In this document: positions 41,044 to 50,520 of the stretch, piece by piece | Layout: each line of letters starts with the position of its first letter | How positions within the stretch are numbered: position 1 is the stretch's first letter | Origin: Pantoea eucrina | Lineage (GTDB): Bacteria > Pseudomonadota > Gammaproteobacteria > Enterobacterales > Enterobacteriaceae | NCBI RefSeq assembly: GCF_001691555.1 | Contig: NZ_MAYN01000007.1 | Coordinates: 149,968 to 213,967 of the forward strand | Length of the DNA stretch: 64,000 bases | Reading direction: 5' to 3' | Program-made: the position numbers and the translations under genes | Notes under the pieces: generated by a model | Databases searched by the model: none | Seen by the model: the letters and a program-made list of their open reading frames with translations, nothing else | Told to the model about the DNA's origin: nothing

Positions 41044-42633
41044 ATGTCTAATGCTCCCTTTTTAGAAGAAGTGGCGCGCCGCCGTACCTTTGCGATCATC
41101 TCGCATCCGGACGCCGGTAAAACCACAATCACCGAAAAAGTCCTGCTGTTCGGACAGGCTATCCAGACCGCCGGTACCGTTAAAGGTCGCGGCTCCAGCC
41201 AGCATGCTAAATCAGACTGGATGGAAATGGAGAAGCAGCGTGGTATTTCAATCACCACCTCGGTCATGCAGTTTCCCTATCGTGAAAGCCTGGTCAACCT
41301 GCTGGATACGCCGGGACATGAAGACTTCTCGGAAGATACCTATCGCACGCTGACGGCGGTTGACTGCTGTCTGATGGTTATCGATGCGGCGAAAGGGGTC
41401 GAGGATCGTACCCGTAAGCTGATGGAAGTAACCCGCCTGCGCGATACGCCTATCATCACCTTTATGAACAAGCTGGACCGCGACATCCGCGATCCGATGG
41501 AGCTGCTGGATGAGGTCGAAAGCGAGCTGAAGATCGCCTGCGCGCCCATCACCTGGCCAATCGGCTGCGGCAAGCTGTTTAAAGGGGTTTACCACCTTTA
41601 TAAAGATGAAACCTATCTCTATCAGAGCGGTAAAGGCCATACCATTCAGGACGTGCGCATTGTAAAAGGACTGGCTAATCCCGATCTCGATGCGGCGGTA
41701 GGCGAAGAGCTGGCACAGCAGCTGCGTGATGAGCTGGAGCTGGTGCAGGGCGCCTCACACGAATTTGAGCAGTCGCTGTTTCTGAACGGCGAACTGACGC
41801 CGGTGTTCTTCGGGACTGCGCTGGGTAACTTTGGGGTCGATCATATGCTGGATGGCCTGGTCTCCTGGGCGCCTGCGCCGATGCCGCGCAAAACGGACTC
41901 CCGCATCGTGGAAGCCCGCGAAGAGAAGTTCAGTGGTTTTGTCTTCAAGATTCAGGCGAATATGGATCCCAAACACCGCGACCGCGTGGCGTTCATGCGT
42001 GTGGTATCGGGCCGTTATGAAAAGGGCATGAAACTGCGGCAGGTGCGTACCGGGAAAGATGTGGTGATTTCCGATGCGCTGACCTTTATGGCCGGCGATC
42101 GCTCGCATGTTGAAGAGGCGTTCCCCGGCGATATCATTGGTCTGCATAACCACGGTACTATTCAGATCGGTGACACCTTTACTCAGGGTGAGACGATGAA
42201 GTTCACCGGCATTCCGAACTTTGCGCCAGAGCTGTTCCGCCGCATCCGCCTGCGCGATCCGCTCAAGCAGAAGCAGCTGCTGAAAGGCCTGGTTCAGCTC
42301 TCTGAAGAGGGCGCGGTGCAGGTGTTCCGCCCGGTCCATAACAACGATCTGATTGTAGGGGCCGTCGGCGTGCTGCAGTTTGACGTGGTGGTAGCCCGCC
42401 TCAAGAGCGAATATAACGTTGAAGCTATCTATGAAGCGATCAACGTTTCCACCGCCCGCTGGGTCGAGTGCAGCGACGCGAAGAAGTTTGATGACTTCCA
42501 GCGTAAAAATGAAGTTAACCTGGCGCTGGATGGGGGAGATAACCTCACCTATATTGCGCCCACGATGGTTAACCTGAATATTACACAGGAACGCTATCCT
42601 GATGTGATATTCCGTAAAACCCGCGAACACTGA
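41044..42633 (+). CDS. prfC: Peptide chain release factor 3
   Basis: RF3 is the GTPase that recycles RF1/RF2 from terminated ribosomes. The 529-residue protein equals E. coli in length. The G domain shows SHPDAGKTT (P-loop), the [12 protein letters not shown] switch, DTPGHEDF and NKLDRD, followed by domains II and III. The start [17 protein letters not shown] is the family start, although the frame is open for 59 codons upstream. It is followed by a strong terminator and osmY, as in E. coli. Confidence 0.98.
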   Translation: MSNAPFLEEVARRRTFAIISHPDAGKTTITEKVLLFGQAIQTAGTVKGRGSSQHAKSDWMEMEKQRGISITTSVMQFPYRESLVNLLDTPGHEDFSEDTYRTLTAVDCCLMVIDAAKGVEDRTRKLMEVTRLRDTPIITFMNKLDRDIRDPMELLDEVESELKIACAPITWPIGCGKLFKGVYHLYKDETYLYQSGKGHTIQDVRIVKGLANPDLDAAVGEELAQQLRDELELVQGASHEFEQSLFLNGELTPVFFGTALGNFGVDHMLDGLVSWAPAPMPRKTDSRIVEAREEKFSGFVFKIQANMDPKHRDRVAFMRVVSGRYEKGMKLRQVRTGKDVVISDALTFMAGDRSHVEEAFPGDIIGLHNHGTIQIGDTFTQGETMKFTGIPNFAPELFRRIRLRDPLKQKQLLKGLVQLSEEGAVQVFRPVHNNDLIVGAVGVLQFDVVVARLKSEYNVEAIYEAINVSTARWVECSDAKKFDDFQRKNEVNLALDGGDNLTYIAPTMVNLNITQERYPDVIFRKTREH

Positions 42634-42648
42634 TTCCCCTCTTATTAT

Positions 42649-42679
42649 CAGGACCAGTCATTACTGGTCCTGTTTTTTT
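42649..42679 (+). terminator. Intrinsic terminator of prfC
   Basis: A 10-bp stem (caggaccagt / actggtcctg) with a catt loop is followed by seven T. Confidence 0.93.
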
Positions 42680-42891
42680 GGTTACAGACTCCTCTTAATT
42701 ACGCTGCAATCCTGACTTTCTGGCGAGATATCAACCACAAAAGCCAGCAAAAGCTGTAATCCCTACTATGATTGTTCTGTCGGACGAAAAAACAGGCCTG
42801 CGAGTCTGGTTACGTCCATCTAAGCAACGGCGCCGTTAGCTGTTGTGCATTCGCGCTTGCGGGTGAATTAACTGATAGAAGGATCATATCG

Positions 42892-43479
42892 ATGAATAAG
42901 ACTAAGATTGCCAAGACCCTGATTGCTGCACTGGCCGGTACGGCGCTGTTAAGCGGTGCGGCATTCGCTGCTGATACCAGCTCGACGGGTTCCAAAATCG
43001 ATAGTTCTATGAAAAAAGTCGATGGTTTTATGGATGACAGCGGCATTACAGCTAAAGCCAAAGCGGCACTGGTTGATGATGACGCAATTAAAAGCACGGA
43101 TATCTCCGTCAAAACGCAGCAGGGTGTGGTGACATTAAGCGGTTTTGTTGCCTCGCAGGATCAGGCTGAAAAGGCTGTCGCCCTGGTGCAGAAAGTTGAA
43201 GGAGTGAAATCCGTCAGTGACAAACTACACGTCAGAGACAATAAAGAAGGCTCGCTGAAAGGTTATGCCGGTGATGCCGCCACAACCAGCGAAATTAAAG
43301 CTAAGCTGTTAGCAGACGACATCGTTCCATCGCGCAATGTGAAGGTGGAAACCACCGATGGCGTGGTTCAGCTGTCAGGAGAAGTGGCGAATCAGGCACA
43401 GTCTGAGCGTGCTGAGAAGATCGCAAAAGCCATTGAAGGCGTGAAAAGCGTGAAGAATGACCTCAAGGTGAAATCTTAA
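42892..43479 (+). CDS. osmY: Periplasmic osmotic-stress protein OsmY (two BON domains)
   Basis: OsmY is a periplasmic protein induced by osmotic stress and stationary phase; in E. coli it depends on RpoS, and chaperone-like roles have been proposed. The 195-residue precursor has a signal peptide ending AFA-AD and two BON domains, each with the pattern V-x-L-S-G-x-V ([12 protein letters not shown] near residue 77, [12 protein letters not shown] near residue 156). AAGGA precedes the ATG. The order prfC-osmY-ytjA-yjjU is conserved with E. coli. Confidence 0.95.
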   Translation: MNKTKIAKTLIAALAGTALLSGAAFAADTSSTGSKIDSSMKKVDGFMDDSGITAKAKAALVDDDAIKSTDISVKTQQGVVTLSGFVASQDQAEKAVALVQKVEGVKSVSDKLHVRDNKEGSLKGYAGDAATTSEIKAKLLADDIVPSRNVKVETTDGVVQLSGEVANQAQSERAEKIAKAIEGVKSVKNDLKVKS

Positions 43480-43485
43480 CGCAGA

Positions 43486-43516
43486 CGGAACGGCATCATT
43501 CCGATGCTGTTCCGTA
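43486..43516 (+). terminator. Strong hairpin between osmY and ytjA
   Basis: A 13-bp stem (acggaacggcatc / gatgctgttccgt, one G-U pair) with a 5-nt loop lies just after the osmY stop. No T tract follows, so it may protect the osmY mRNA 3' end or only partly terminate before ytjA. Confidence 0.55.
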
Positions 43517-43575
43517 TTACAACAGTGAAGTGAAGAATAAGCAGTTCGATTTCTACTATGGTAAAGGAGAGGCTT

Positions 43576-43737
43576 ATGTTTCGTTGGGGTATTATCTTTC
43601 TGGTCATTGCACTGATCGCGGCAGCTTTAGGATTCGGCGGTCTGGCAGGCACGGCAGCATGGGCAGCTAAAATTGTCTTTATTGTCGGTATTATTCTGTT
43701 CCTGGTTAGCCTGTTTACCGGGCGCAAAAAACTCTGA
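43576..43737 (+). CDS. ytjA: DUF1328 small membrane protein YtjA
   Basis: A 53-residue protein almost identical to E. coli YtjA. It opens [20 protein letters not shown], continues with a glycine/alanine-rich turn, and a second hydrophobic segment ends LFTGRKKL. Two transmembrane helices make it a small inner-membrane protein of unknown function, seen among stress-induced genes near osmY. The ribosome site AAAGGAGAGG is strong and correctly placed. Confidence 0.93.
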   Translation: MFRWGIIFLVIALIAAALGFGGLAGTAAWAAKIVFIVGIILFLVSLFTGRKKL

Positions 43738-43778
43738 CCAGACACATCAATTGCAGTAACCCGCTAGTGATGTAAAGC

Positions 43779-43901
43779 GGAGGCCAGTCATTGATGGCAG
43801 GGTCTGCCGTCGCAACTGCCCGTGCAGTGGGTCAGGGAATGACAATGACTGGTTCTCCGGGATGCCGCTCTGGCCTCCCTCAGAGCAGCAACGACTGAGG
43901 G
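43779..43901 (+). promoter_or_regulatory. Structured yjjU leader with mutually exclusive hairpins
   Basis: Perfect pairings seen in the 123-nt leader: P1 ggaggccag (43779-43787) with ctggcctcc (43870-43878); P2 ccagtcattg (43784-43793) with caatgactgg (43843-43852), enclosing two small hairpins (ggcag/ctgcc and actgc/gcagt); P3 gctctg (43867-43872) with cagagc (43881-43886); P4 ccctcag (43877-43883) with ctgaggg (43895-43901). P4 covers GAGG, the yjjU ribosome site. P1 excludes P2 and P3 in part, and P3 excludes P4. This resembles a two-state regulator of translation. It matches no riboswitch class I recognise; function is inferred. Confidence 0.5.
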
Positions 43902-43908
43902 CACACCA

Positions 43909-44961
43909 TTGGGTATACGCATTCCGGTGTCACTGGGTTCATTCGAACCGCTGGCGCTTCAGCCTTTTAAATCCCGTAAAATTGCACTCGTATGCGAAGG
44001 TGGCGGCCAGCGCGGTGTGTTTACCGCAGGCGTACTGGACGAATTTCAGCGGGCAGGCTTCAATCCCTTTCATCTGCTGCTGGGCACGTCAGCCGGCGCA
44101 CAAAACCTCTCTGCCTTTGTCTGCGCCCAGCCGGGCTATGCACGGCGTGTTATTACCCGTTATACCACCAGCAAACAGTTTTTTGATCCGCTGCGCTTTG
44201 TGCGTGGTGGCCATCTGATCGATCTCGACTGGCTCATCGATATTACCCGCAGTGAATTTCCGCTGGCACTCAGCAGCGCGCAGAAACTGTTTGCTGGCGG
44301 CAGCGAATTTTATATGTGTGCCTGCCGCAGTGACGATTACCAGGCGCACTATTTCAGCCCGGACGACCTGACCTGGCATGACATTATTAAAGCGTCCAGC
44401 GCTATCCCGGGCTTTTATCGCAGCGGCGTGCTGATGGATGGCGTCAGCTATCTGGATGGCGGCATCAGCGATGCGATTCCGGTGCGCGAAGCCGCGCGAC
44501 GCGGCGCGGATACCGTTGTGGTGATCCGGACAACGCCTTCACAGATGTTCTACACGCCGAAATGGTTTCAGCGGATGGAGCGCTGGCTGGGTGACAGTGC
44601 GCTGCAGCCGATGATCAACATCCTGCATCATCATGAAGCGAGCTATCGCGAGATCCAGCAGTTCATTGAACAGCCGCCGGGTAACCTGCGCATTGTGGAA
44701 ATTTGCCCGCCGCGCCCGCTGGCCAGCATGGCGCTCGGCAGCCGCATTGCCGCGCTGAATCAGGATTATCATCTTGGCCGGCGCAGCGGACGCTACTTCC
44801 TGGCTACGCTGGGGCAGTGGTTGAGTGATGCAGAGCCGGCACGCCGATCGCTGCCGATTGCGCCGCCCGCCGCGGCTGCAAACGCGCCGGACGCGCGGCC
44901 GTTACACACGCCGCCGCTGGCAGGGAATGATGCTGCATGGGATGAAGGATCGCTGGCATGA
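43909..44961 (+). CDS. yjjU: Patatin-like phospholipase YjjU
   Basis: A patatin-fold serine hydrolase, 350 residues (E. coli 357), substrate unknown. The catalytic dyad motifs are present: oxyanion loop CEGGGQRG (about 29-36), nucleophile LGTSAG (Ser 61) and DGG of YLDGGISDA (about residue 184). It starts with TTG, with GAGG 8 nt upstream. That site lies inside a possible hairpin of the structured leader, suggesting regulated translation. The C-terminal tail is Pro/Ala-rich and variable. The stop overlaps the yjjV start, as expected for a two-gene unit. Confidence 0.93.
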   Translation: MGIRIPVSLGSFEPLALQPFKSRKIALVCEGGGQRGVFTAGVLDEFQRAGFNPFHLLLGTSAGAQNLSAFVCAQPGYARRVITRYTTSKQFFDPLRFVRGGHLIDLDWLIDITRSEFPLALSSAQKLFAGGSEFYMCACRSDDYQAHYFSPDDLTWHDIIKASSAIPGFYRSGVLMDGVSYLDGGISDAIPVREAARRGADTVVVIRTTPSQMFYTPKWFQRMERWLGDSALQPMINILHHHEASYREIQQFIEQPPGNLRIVEICPPRPLASMALGSRIAALNQDYHLGRRSGRYFLATLGQWLSDAEPARRSLPIAPPAAAANAPDARPLHTPPLAGNDAAWDEGSLA

Positions 44962-45734
44962 AATTTATCGACACGCACTGCCACTTTGATTTCCCGCCGT
45001 TTACTGACGATCCGGCTGCAAGCATTGCGCAGGCCGCCGCAGCCGGCGTGGAGCGCATTATTGTGCCCTCCACAGACGCAAGCCGTTTCGCACGCGTGAT
45101 GCAGCTGGCAAAAAATTATCCGGCGCTTTATGCGGCGCTGGGGCTGCATCCGATCAATATAGTCCGTCATCATGACGATCATCTGGATCTGCTCGCTGAG
45201 TATCTGCAACAGGCAGACAAAGACTGTATAGCGATCGGTGAGATCGGGCTGGATCTCTATATGAGCGATCCCGATTTTGCAAAGCAGACGCGACTGCTGA
45301 ACGCGCAGTTCACGCTGGCAAAACGCTTTGATCTGCCGGTGATCCTGCACTCGCGTCGTACTCACGATCAACTGGCGATGCTGCTGCGGCGACACAACCT
45401 GCCGCGGCGTGGCGTCGTGCATGGCTTCGCCGGCAGCCAGCAGCAGGCAGAGCGCTTTATTCAGCTCGGTTATGCCATTGGCGTGGGAGGCACCATTACC
45501 TATGAGCGCGCCAGTAAAACCCGCCATACCATTGCCAGCCTGCCGCTGGCGTCACTGCTGCTGGAGACTGACGCCCCCGATATGCCGCTGCAGGGTTTTC
45601 AGGGGCAGCCTAACCGGCCAGAGCGGGCGCGTAATGTGTTTGAAGTCTTGTGCACACTGCGTCCTGAACCGGCTGATGTGATTGCCGATGCGCTGTGGCA
45701 GAACAGCCTGCGTATTTTTGCGTTTTCGTCCTGA
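44958..45734 (+). CDS. yjjV: TatD-family metal-dependent deoxyribonuclease YjjV
   Basis: A TatD-type hydrolase of 258 residues, TIM-barrel fold. Metal ligands are visible in FIDTHCHFD, GEIGLDLYMSD, VILHSR, VVHGFAGS and the late LLETDAPDMP. E. coli YjjV is a TatD paralogue of unproven substrate. The ATG overlaps the yjjU stop (ATGA). In E. coli yjjW/yjjI lie between yjjV and deoC; they are absent here. Confidence 0.94.
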   Translation: MKFIDTHCHFDFPPFTDDPAASIAQAAAAGVERIIVPSTDASRFARVMQLAKNYPALYAALGLHPINIVRHHDDHLDLLAEYLQQADKDCIAIGEIGLDLYMSDPDFAKQTRLLNAQFTLAKRFDLPVILHSRRTHDQLAMLLRRHNLPRRGVVHGFAGSQQQAERFIQLGYAIGVGGTITYERASKTRHTIASLPLASLLLETDAPDMPLQGFQGQPNRPERARNVFEVLCTLRPEPADVIADALWQNSLRIFAFSS

Positions 45735-45780
45735 ACAGCCCTCTGTTGTTTATCAGGTGATACCATTCAGCGCTCTATTT

Positions 45781-45938
45781 TGTGATAATAATTACATCTG
45801 CATTGTGCGTCGTTTCGCCCTTTCTAAGCCTAAAAAAGCGACTTATGACGACATTTTCATGTAATAAGTGAATGTTATCTCTTTTTTATGTGATCTGATT
45901 CGCAATGGCAGTTCTGCACAATTGTTAAAATAATCACA
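45781..45938 (+). promoter_or_regulatory. deo operon control region with three CRP-like sites
   Basis: Three 16-bp cores each match TGTGA-N6-TCACA at 9 of 10 positions: 45781-45796 (TGTGA/TTACA), 45889-45904 (TGTGA/TCGCA) and 45923-45938 (TGTTA/TCACA). The last two are centred 34 bp apart. In E. coli the deoP2 promoter uses tandem CRP sites flanking CytR; the layout here is similar in kind but spaced differently. No clear DeoR palindrome was seen. Confidence 0.6.
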
Positions 45939-45980
45939 TTACCCGGCAGCTTGCTGCTGGCCTGACCTCCGGAGCCTGTT

Positions 45981-46760
45981 ATGACCGACCTTAATGCTGC
46001 TGCGCAGCGTGCGCTGCAACTGATGGATCTTACTACCCTGAATGACGATGACACTGATGAAAAAGTCATTGCGCTGTGTCATCAGGCAAAATCACCTGCG
46101 GGCAATACTGCGGCTATCTGTATCTATCCACGCTTTATTCCAATCGCGCGTAAAACGCTGCGCGAGCAGGGCACGCCTGAGGTGCGTATTGCGACCGTGA
46201 CCAACTTCCCGCACGGTAATGCAGACGTTGAGATCGCACTGGCGGAAACGCGCGCGGCGATTGCTTACGGTGCTGATGAAGTGGATGTGGTGTTTCCGTA
46301 TCGCGCCCTGATGGCAGGCGATCGCGATACCGGCTTTACGCTGGTGAAAGCGTGCAAAGAAGCGTGTGCAGCAGCGGGCGTACTGCTGAAAGTTATTATT
46401 GAGACCGGCGAGCTGAAAGAAGAGGCGCTGATCCGTGCGGCATCAGAAATTGCGATTGATGCCGGGGCTGATTTTATTAAAACCTCAACCGGTAAAGTGC
46501 CGGTGAATGCCACGCCGGACGTTGCCGCTATCATGCTGCAGGTTATTCGCGATAAAGGCGTGCAGCAGCAGGTTGGGTTTAAACCGGCCGGCGGTGTACG
46601 TACTGCAGAAGATGCCGCTCTTTACCTGAAGCTGGCCGACGATACCCTCGGTGAAGGCTGGGCGGATGCCCGTCACTTCCGCTTCGGCGCCTCCAGCCTG
46701 CTGGCAAATCTGCTCAACACGCTGGGCCACGCCACCAGCGGCAGCAAAGCGGGTTACTGA
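45981..46760 (+). CDS. deoC: Deoxyribose-phosphate aldolase
   Basis: DeoC cleaves 2-deoxyribose 5-phosphate to glyceraldehyde 3-phosphate and acetaldehyde, the last step of deoxynucleoside catabolism. The 259-residue protein equals E. coli in length. The Schiff-base lysine is in FIKTSTGK (about 167), the second active-site lysine in [10 protein letters not shown] (about 201), and the aspartate in [15 protein letters not shown] precedes the ATG. It is the first gene of deoC-deoA-deoB-deoD; a palindromic repeat separates it from deoA. Confidence 0.97.
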   Translation: MTDLNAAAQRALQLMDLTTLNDDDTDEKVIALCHQAKSPAGNTAAICIYPRFIPIARKTLREQGTPEVRIATVTNFPHGNADVEIALAETRAAIAYGADEVDVVFPYRALMAGDRDTGFTLVKACKEACAAAGVLLKVIIETGELKEEALIRAASEIAIDAGADFIKTSTGKVPVNATPDVAAIMLQVIRDKGVQQQVGFKPAGGVRTAEDAALYLKLADDTLGEGWADARHFRFGASSLLANLLNTLGHATSGSKAGY

Positions 46761-46763
46761 TAG

Positions 46764-46949
46764 CGCCCGGGTTAAATCCCGTCGCGGCATCCGGCCAGGG
46801 GCGCATGAATGCGCCCCCTACGGGGTACGGAATCCAATATTTCCGTAGGGGCCGCATTAATGCGGCCCGGGTTGAATCCCGTCACGGCGTCCGGCCCGGG
46901 GCACATGAATGCGCCTCTGCGATAAAATGCAGTGCGCATTTATGCGCCG
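46764..46949. repeat. Palindromic intergenic repeat between deoC and deoA
   Basis: Two direct units, 46765-46815 and 46865-46915, are 46/51 identical by eye and exactly 100 bp apart. Each ends in a palindrome around GCGCATGAATGCGC. Between them lie a 9-bp inverted pair (cccctacgg 46815-46823 with ccgtagggg 46843-46851) and a perfect 20-bp palindrome (46849-46868). A further gcgcat-tt-atgcgc hairpin is at 46934-46947, just before the deoA ribosome site. It resembles REP/BIME-type extragenic repeats in form; no family was recognised. Confidence 0.8.
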
Positions 46950-46979
46950 CGTACCTACCACCAATCACGGGAGGCAATC

Positions 46980-48302
46980 TTGTTCCTGCCACAGGAAATC
47001 ATTCGTAAAAAACGTGACGGACAGCCGCTGAGCGAGGCGGAGATCCGCTTTTTCATCAACGGCGTGCGCGACGAAACCGTTTCGGAAGGACAAATCGCTG
47101 CGCTGGCGATGACCATCTATTTTAATGATATGAACCTGCAGGAACGCGTTGCGCTTACCATGGCGATGCGCGACTCAGGATCGGTCCTGAACTGGCAGTC
47201 ACTGCAGCTCAACGGCCCGGTAGTGGATAAACACTCAACCGGTGGTGTAGGCGATGTGACCTCTCTGATGCTGGGCCCGATGGTTGCCGCCTGCGGTGGA
47301 TATGTGCCGATGATCTCCGGACGCGGCCTCGGCCATACCGGCGGCACGCTGGATAAGCTTGAGGCCATTCCGGGCTTTGATATCTATCCCAGCGACGATC
47401 GTTTCCGCGACATAATCAAACAGGTGGGGGTGGCAATTATCGGCCAGACCCGCTCACTGGCACCCGCGGACAAACGCTTTTACGCCACGCGCGATATTAC
47501 CGCCACGGTTGACTCCATACCGCTGATTACCGCTTCGATCCTCGCGAAAAAACTCGCAGAAGGGCTGGATGCGCTGGTGATGGATGTCAAAGTAGGCTCG
47601 GGCGCCTTTATGCCTACCTTTGCCGCGTCGGAACAGCTGGCGCAGGCGATTGTGCGGGTGGCGAACGGCGCGGGATGCAAAACCACCGCGCTGCTTACCG
47701 ATATGAATCAGGTTCTGGCCTCCACCGCGGGTAACGCGCTGGAGGTGCGCGAGGCCGTGCAGTTCCTGACCGGCGAGGCGCGTAATCCGCGTCTGTATGA
47801 GGTCACTATGGCGCTTTGCGCCGAAATGCTGATTTCCGGCCAGCTGGCAGCGAATGACACGGAAGCGCGGCAGAAACTGCAGCAGGTGCTGGATAACGGT
47901 AAAGCTGCCGAGGTATTCGCACGCATGGTGGCGGCCCAGAACGGCCCGGCAGATTTTGTCGAGCGGATGGATCACTACCTGCCGGTGCCAGCTTTCAGCA
48001 GACCGCTCTATGCAGAAAAAGCGGGGATAGTCAGCGCCATGGATACGCGGGCGCTGGGCATGGCGGTGGTGGCGCTGGGCGGCGGGCGGCGGCAGGCCAG
48101 TGATGCAATCGACTACAGCGTAGGTCTGAGCAATATGATCGCACTGGGCAGCCGTGCGGATACGCAGCGGCCGCTGGCGGTGATCCATGCCGCATCGGAA
48201 GCGCAGTGGCAGGAAGCCGCGCAGGCGGTCAGAACCGCCATCGTACTGAGCGACCAGGCGCCTGAAACCACGCCCGTGGTGTATCGCCGCATCAGTGAAT
48301 AG
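46980..48302 (+). CDS. deoA: Thymidine phosphorylase
   Basis: DeoA phosphorolyses thymidine to thymine and deoxyribose 1-phosphate. The 440-residue protein equals E. coli in length and has the family signature [10 protein letters not shown], the [16 protein letters not shown] segment and [12 protein letters not shown]. The start is TTG at 46980 with GGGAGG 5 nt upstream; E. coli deoA also uses TTG. An in-frame ATG at 46932 lies inside the repeat and is rejected. Confidence 0.96.
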   Translation: MFLPQEIIRKKRDGQPLSEAEIRFFINGVRDETVSEGQIAALAMTIYFNDMNLQERVALTMAMRDSGSVLNWQSLQLNGPVVDKHSTGGVGDVTSLMLGPMVAACGGYVPMISGRGLGHTGGTLDKLEAIPGFDIYPSDDRFRDIIKQVGVAIIGQTRSLAPADKRFYATRDITATVDSIPLITASILAKKLAEGLDALVMDVKVGSGAFMPTFAASEQLAQAIVRVANGAGCKTTALLTDMNQVLASTAGNALEVREAVQFLTGEARNPRLYEVTMALCAEMLISGQLAANDTEARQKLQQVLDNGKAAEVFARMVAAQNGPADFVERMDHYLPVPAFSRPLYAEKAGIVSAMDTRALGMAVVALGGGRRQASDAIDYSVGLSNMIALGSRADTQRPLAVIHAASEAQWQEAAQAVRTAIVLSDQAPETTPVVYRRISE

Positions 48303-48397
48303 TGGCGTTACTGCGTGCCAGACAGCAGCCATTCAGGTATACTGATCTGATCGCTTTTTTTTGACTTGTCATCGCGCCTGGCGCGCAGGAGACTTGC

Positions 48398-49621
48398 ATG
48401 AAACGTGCTTTTATTATGGTTCTCGACTCCTTCGGCATCGGTTCCAGTAAAGATGCTGACAAATTTGGTGATGCCGGATCGGATACGCTGGGTCACATCG
48501 CTGAAGCCTGTTTTGAAGGTCGCGCAAATGAAGGGCGCGAAGGCCCGTTACATCTGCCAAACATGACCGCGCTCGGTCTTGGCAAAGCGGCAGAGCTCTC
48601 GACCGGCCGTTTTCCGCCGGGACTGGATCCTGACGCTGAAATTATCGGCGCTTATGCTTACGCCAGCGAACTCTCTTCCGGGAAAGATACCCCTTCCGGC
48701 CACTGGGAAATTGCCGGTGTACCGGTCCTGTTCGACTGGGGCTACTTCAGCGATAAAGAGAACAGCTTTCCGCAGGCGCTGCTGGATAAGCTGGTGGAGC
48801 GCGCCGGTCTGCCGGGCTATCTCGGTAATTGCCACTCTTCCGGTACAGTGATCCTCGATCAGCTGGGTGAAGAGCATATGAAAACCGGTAAACCGATTTT
48901 CTATACTTCAGCAGACTCAGTGTTCCAGATTGCCTGCCACGAAGAGACGTTCGGTCTTGAGCGGCTGTATGAACTGTGTGAAATTGCCCGTGAAGAGCTG
49001 ACGGAAGGCGGCTACAACATTGGTCGCGTGATTGCCCGTCCGTTTGTGGGTGATAAAGCGGGCAGCTTTGAGCGCACCGGCAACCGTCACGATCTGGCCG
49101 TTGAGCCGCCATCACCGACCATGCTGAAAAAGCTGGTTGATGAGAAGGGCGGGGAAGTGATCTCGGTAGGCAAAATTGCCGATATCTACGCCCATCAGGG
49201 TATCACGCAGAAAGTGAAAGCCACCGGGCTCGACGCGCTGTTTGACGCCACGATTGAGCAGATGAAAAAGGCGCCTGACACCTCTATCGTCTTTACTAAC
49301 TTTGTTGATTTCGACTCAACCTGGGGGCATCGCCGCGATATCGCAGGCTATGCCGGCGGGCTGGAACTGTTTGACCGCCGTCTGCCAGAGCTGATGGCGC
49401 TGGTGCAGGAGGGCGACATCCTGATTCTGACCGCTGACCACGGCTGCGATCCCAGCTGGGAAGGCACCGAGCATACGCGTGAGCATATCCCCATCCTGAT
49501 TTACGGTCCGGGCGTTAAGCCGGGGTCGCTGGGCTATCGCGACACCTTTGCTGATATCGGCCAGACCATTGCCGCGTACTTTGGCCTCTCCAGCATGGAC
49601 TATGGCAAAAGCATGCTGTAA
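48398..49621 (+). CDS. deoB: Phosphopentomutase
   Basis: DeoB interconverts (deoxy)ribose 1- and 5-phosphates, linking phosphorolysis to DeoC. The 407-residue member of the alkaline-phosphatase superfamily has the Mn-binding DSFGIG near the N-terminus, the phosphothreonine segment [12 protein letters not shown] and the C-terminal [22 protein letters not shown] good GGAG lies 6 nt before the ATG. A 95-bp gap after deoA contains a -10-like tatact, so an internal promoter as reported for E. coli deoB-deoD is possible. Confidence 0.97.
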   Translation: MKRAFIMVLDSFGIGSSKDADKFGDAGSDTLGHIAEACFEGRANEGREGPLHLPNMTALGLGKAAELSTGRFPPGLDPDAEIIGAYAYASELSSGKDTPSGHWEIAGVPVLFDWGYFSDKENSFPQALLDKLVERAGLPGYLGNCHSSGTVILDQLGEEHMKTGKPIFYTSADSVFQIACHEETFGLERLYELCEIAREELTEGGYNIGRVIARPFVGDKAGSFERTGNRHDLAVEPPSPTMLKKLVDEKGGEVISVGKIADIYAHQGITQKVKATGLDALFDATIEQMKKAPDTSIVFTNFVDFDSTWGHRRDIAGYAGGLELFDRRLPELMALVQEGDILILTADHGCDPSWEGTEHTREHIPILIYGPGVKPGSLGYRDTFADIGQTIAAYFGLSSMDYGKSML

Positions 49622-49656
49622 AACAGCGCACAATTTTTTGAAAAGGAATAAGAACC

Positions 49657-50370
49657 ATGGCAACGCCACATATTAATGCAGAAATGGGTGATTTCGCGGA
49701 CGTCGTACTGATGCCTGGCGACCCGCTGCGTGCAAAGCACATCGCTGAGACCTTCCTGGACGATGTTGTGGAAGTTAACAATGTACGCGGTATGCTTGGT
49801 TTCACCGGCACCTATAAAGGCCGTAAGATTTCGGTAATGGGCCACGGTATGGGGATCCCATCCTGCTCAATCTATACCAAAGAGCTGATTACCGATTTCG
49901 GCGTGAAGAAAATCATCCGTGTCGGCTCCTGCGGCGCGGTTCGCGCTGACGTGAAACTGCGTGATGTGGTAATTGGTCTGGGTGCCTGCACCGACTCCAA
50001 AGTAAACCGTATGCGTTTTAAAGATCACGATTTTGCAGCGATTGCTGACTTTGACATGGTACGTAATGCCGTTGACGCAGCAAAAGCGCTGGGCGTTGAC
50101 GCACGTGTCGGCAACATCTTCTCTGCGGATCTGTTCTACACGCCCGATCCGCAGATGTTTGATGTCATGGAGAAGTACGGCATCCTCGGCGTTGAGATGG
50201 AAGCCGCAGGGATCTACGGCGTGGCGGCAGAGTTTGGTGCGAAAGCGCTGACCATCTGCACCGTCTCTGACCATATCCGCACGCACGAACAGACCAGCGC
50301 GGCAGAGCGTCAGACCACCTTCAACGACATGATCAAAATTGCACTGGAATCGGTGCTGCTGGGCGACTAA
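49657..50370 (+). CDS. deoD: Purine-nucleoside phosphorylase
   Basis: DeoD phosphorolyses purine (deoxy)nucleosides; hexameric, cytosolic. The 237-residue protein (E. coli 239) shows [25 protein letters not shown] and the C-terminal TICTVSDHI with the catalytic aspartate. AAGGAA precedes the ATG. It ends the deo operon. The next gene here is a PBP2 paralogue, not the yjjJ-type neighbour of E. coli. Confidence 0.97.
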   Translation: MATPHINAEMGDFADVVLMPGDPLRAKHIAETFLDDVVEVNNVRGMLGFTGTYKGRKISVMGHGMGIPSCSIYTKELITDFGVKKIIRVGSCGAVRADVKLRDVVIGLGACTDSKVNRMRFKDHDFAAIADFDMVRNAVDAAKALGVDARVGNIFSADLFYTPDPQMFDVMEKYGILGVEMEAAGIYGVAAEFGAKALTICTVSDHIRTHEQTSAAERQTTFNDMIKIALESVLLGD

Positions 50371-50520
50371 ATTCGCCTGTGTCCGGGTGCGCATAAAGGC
50401 GCGCCCGGCCCTCCCGCCGTAAACATCTGACACACTTTTACCCAGGCTTGTGCATCTTCAGGCTGGCTCTGACGCTCACGCTGTTTATCATTAGCGCGAT
50501 AATAAAGAGATCCTATCCTG

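Noticed and set aside
46932..46979. Upstream ATG extension of deoA
   Set aside because: It lies within the palindromic repeat; the TTG at 46980 has a GGGAGG site and matches the known protein start.
47454..48332. 292-codon antisense frame across deoA
   Set aside because: Shadow of thymidine phosphorylase, without family resemblance.
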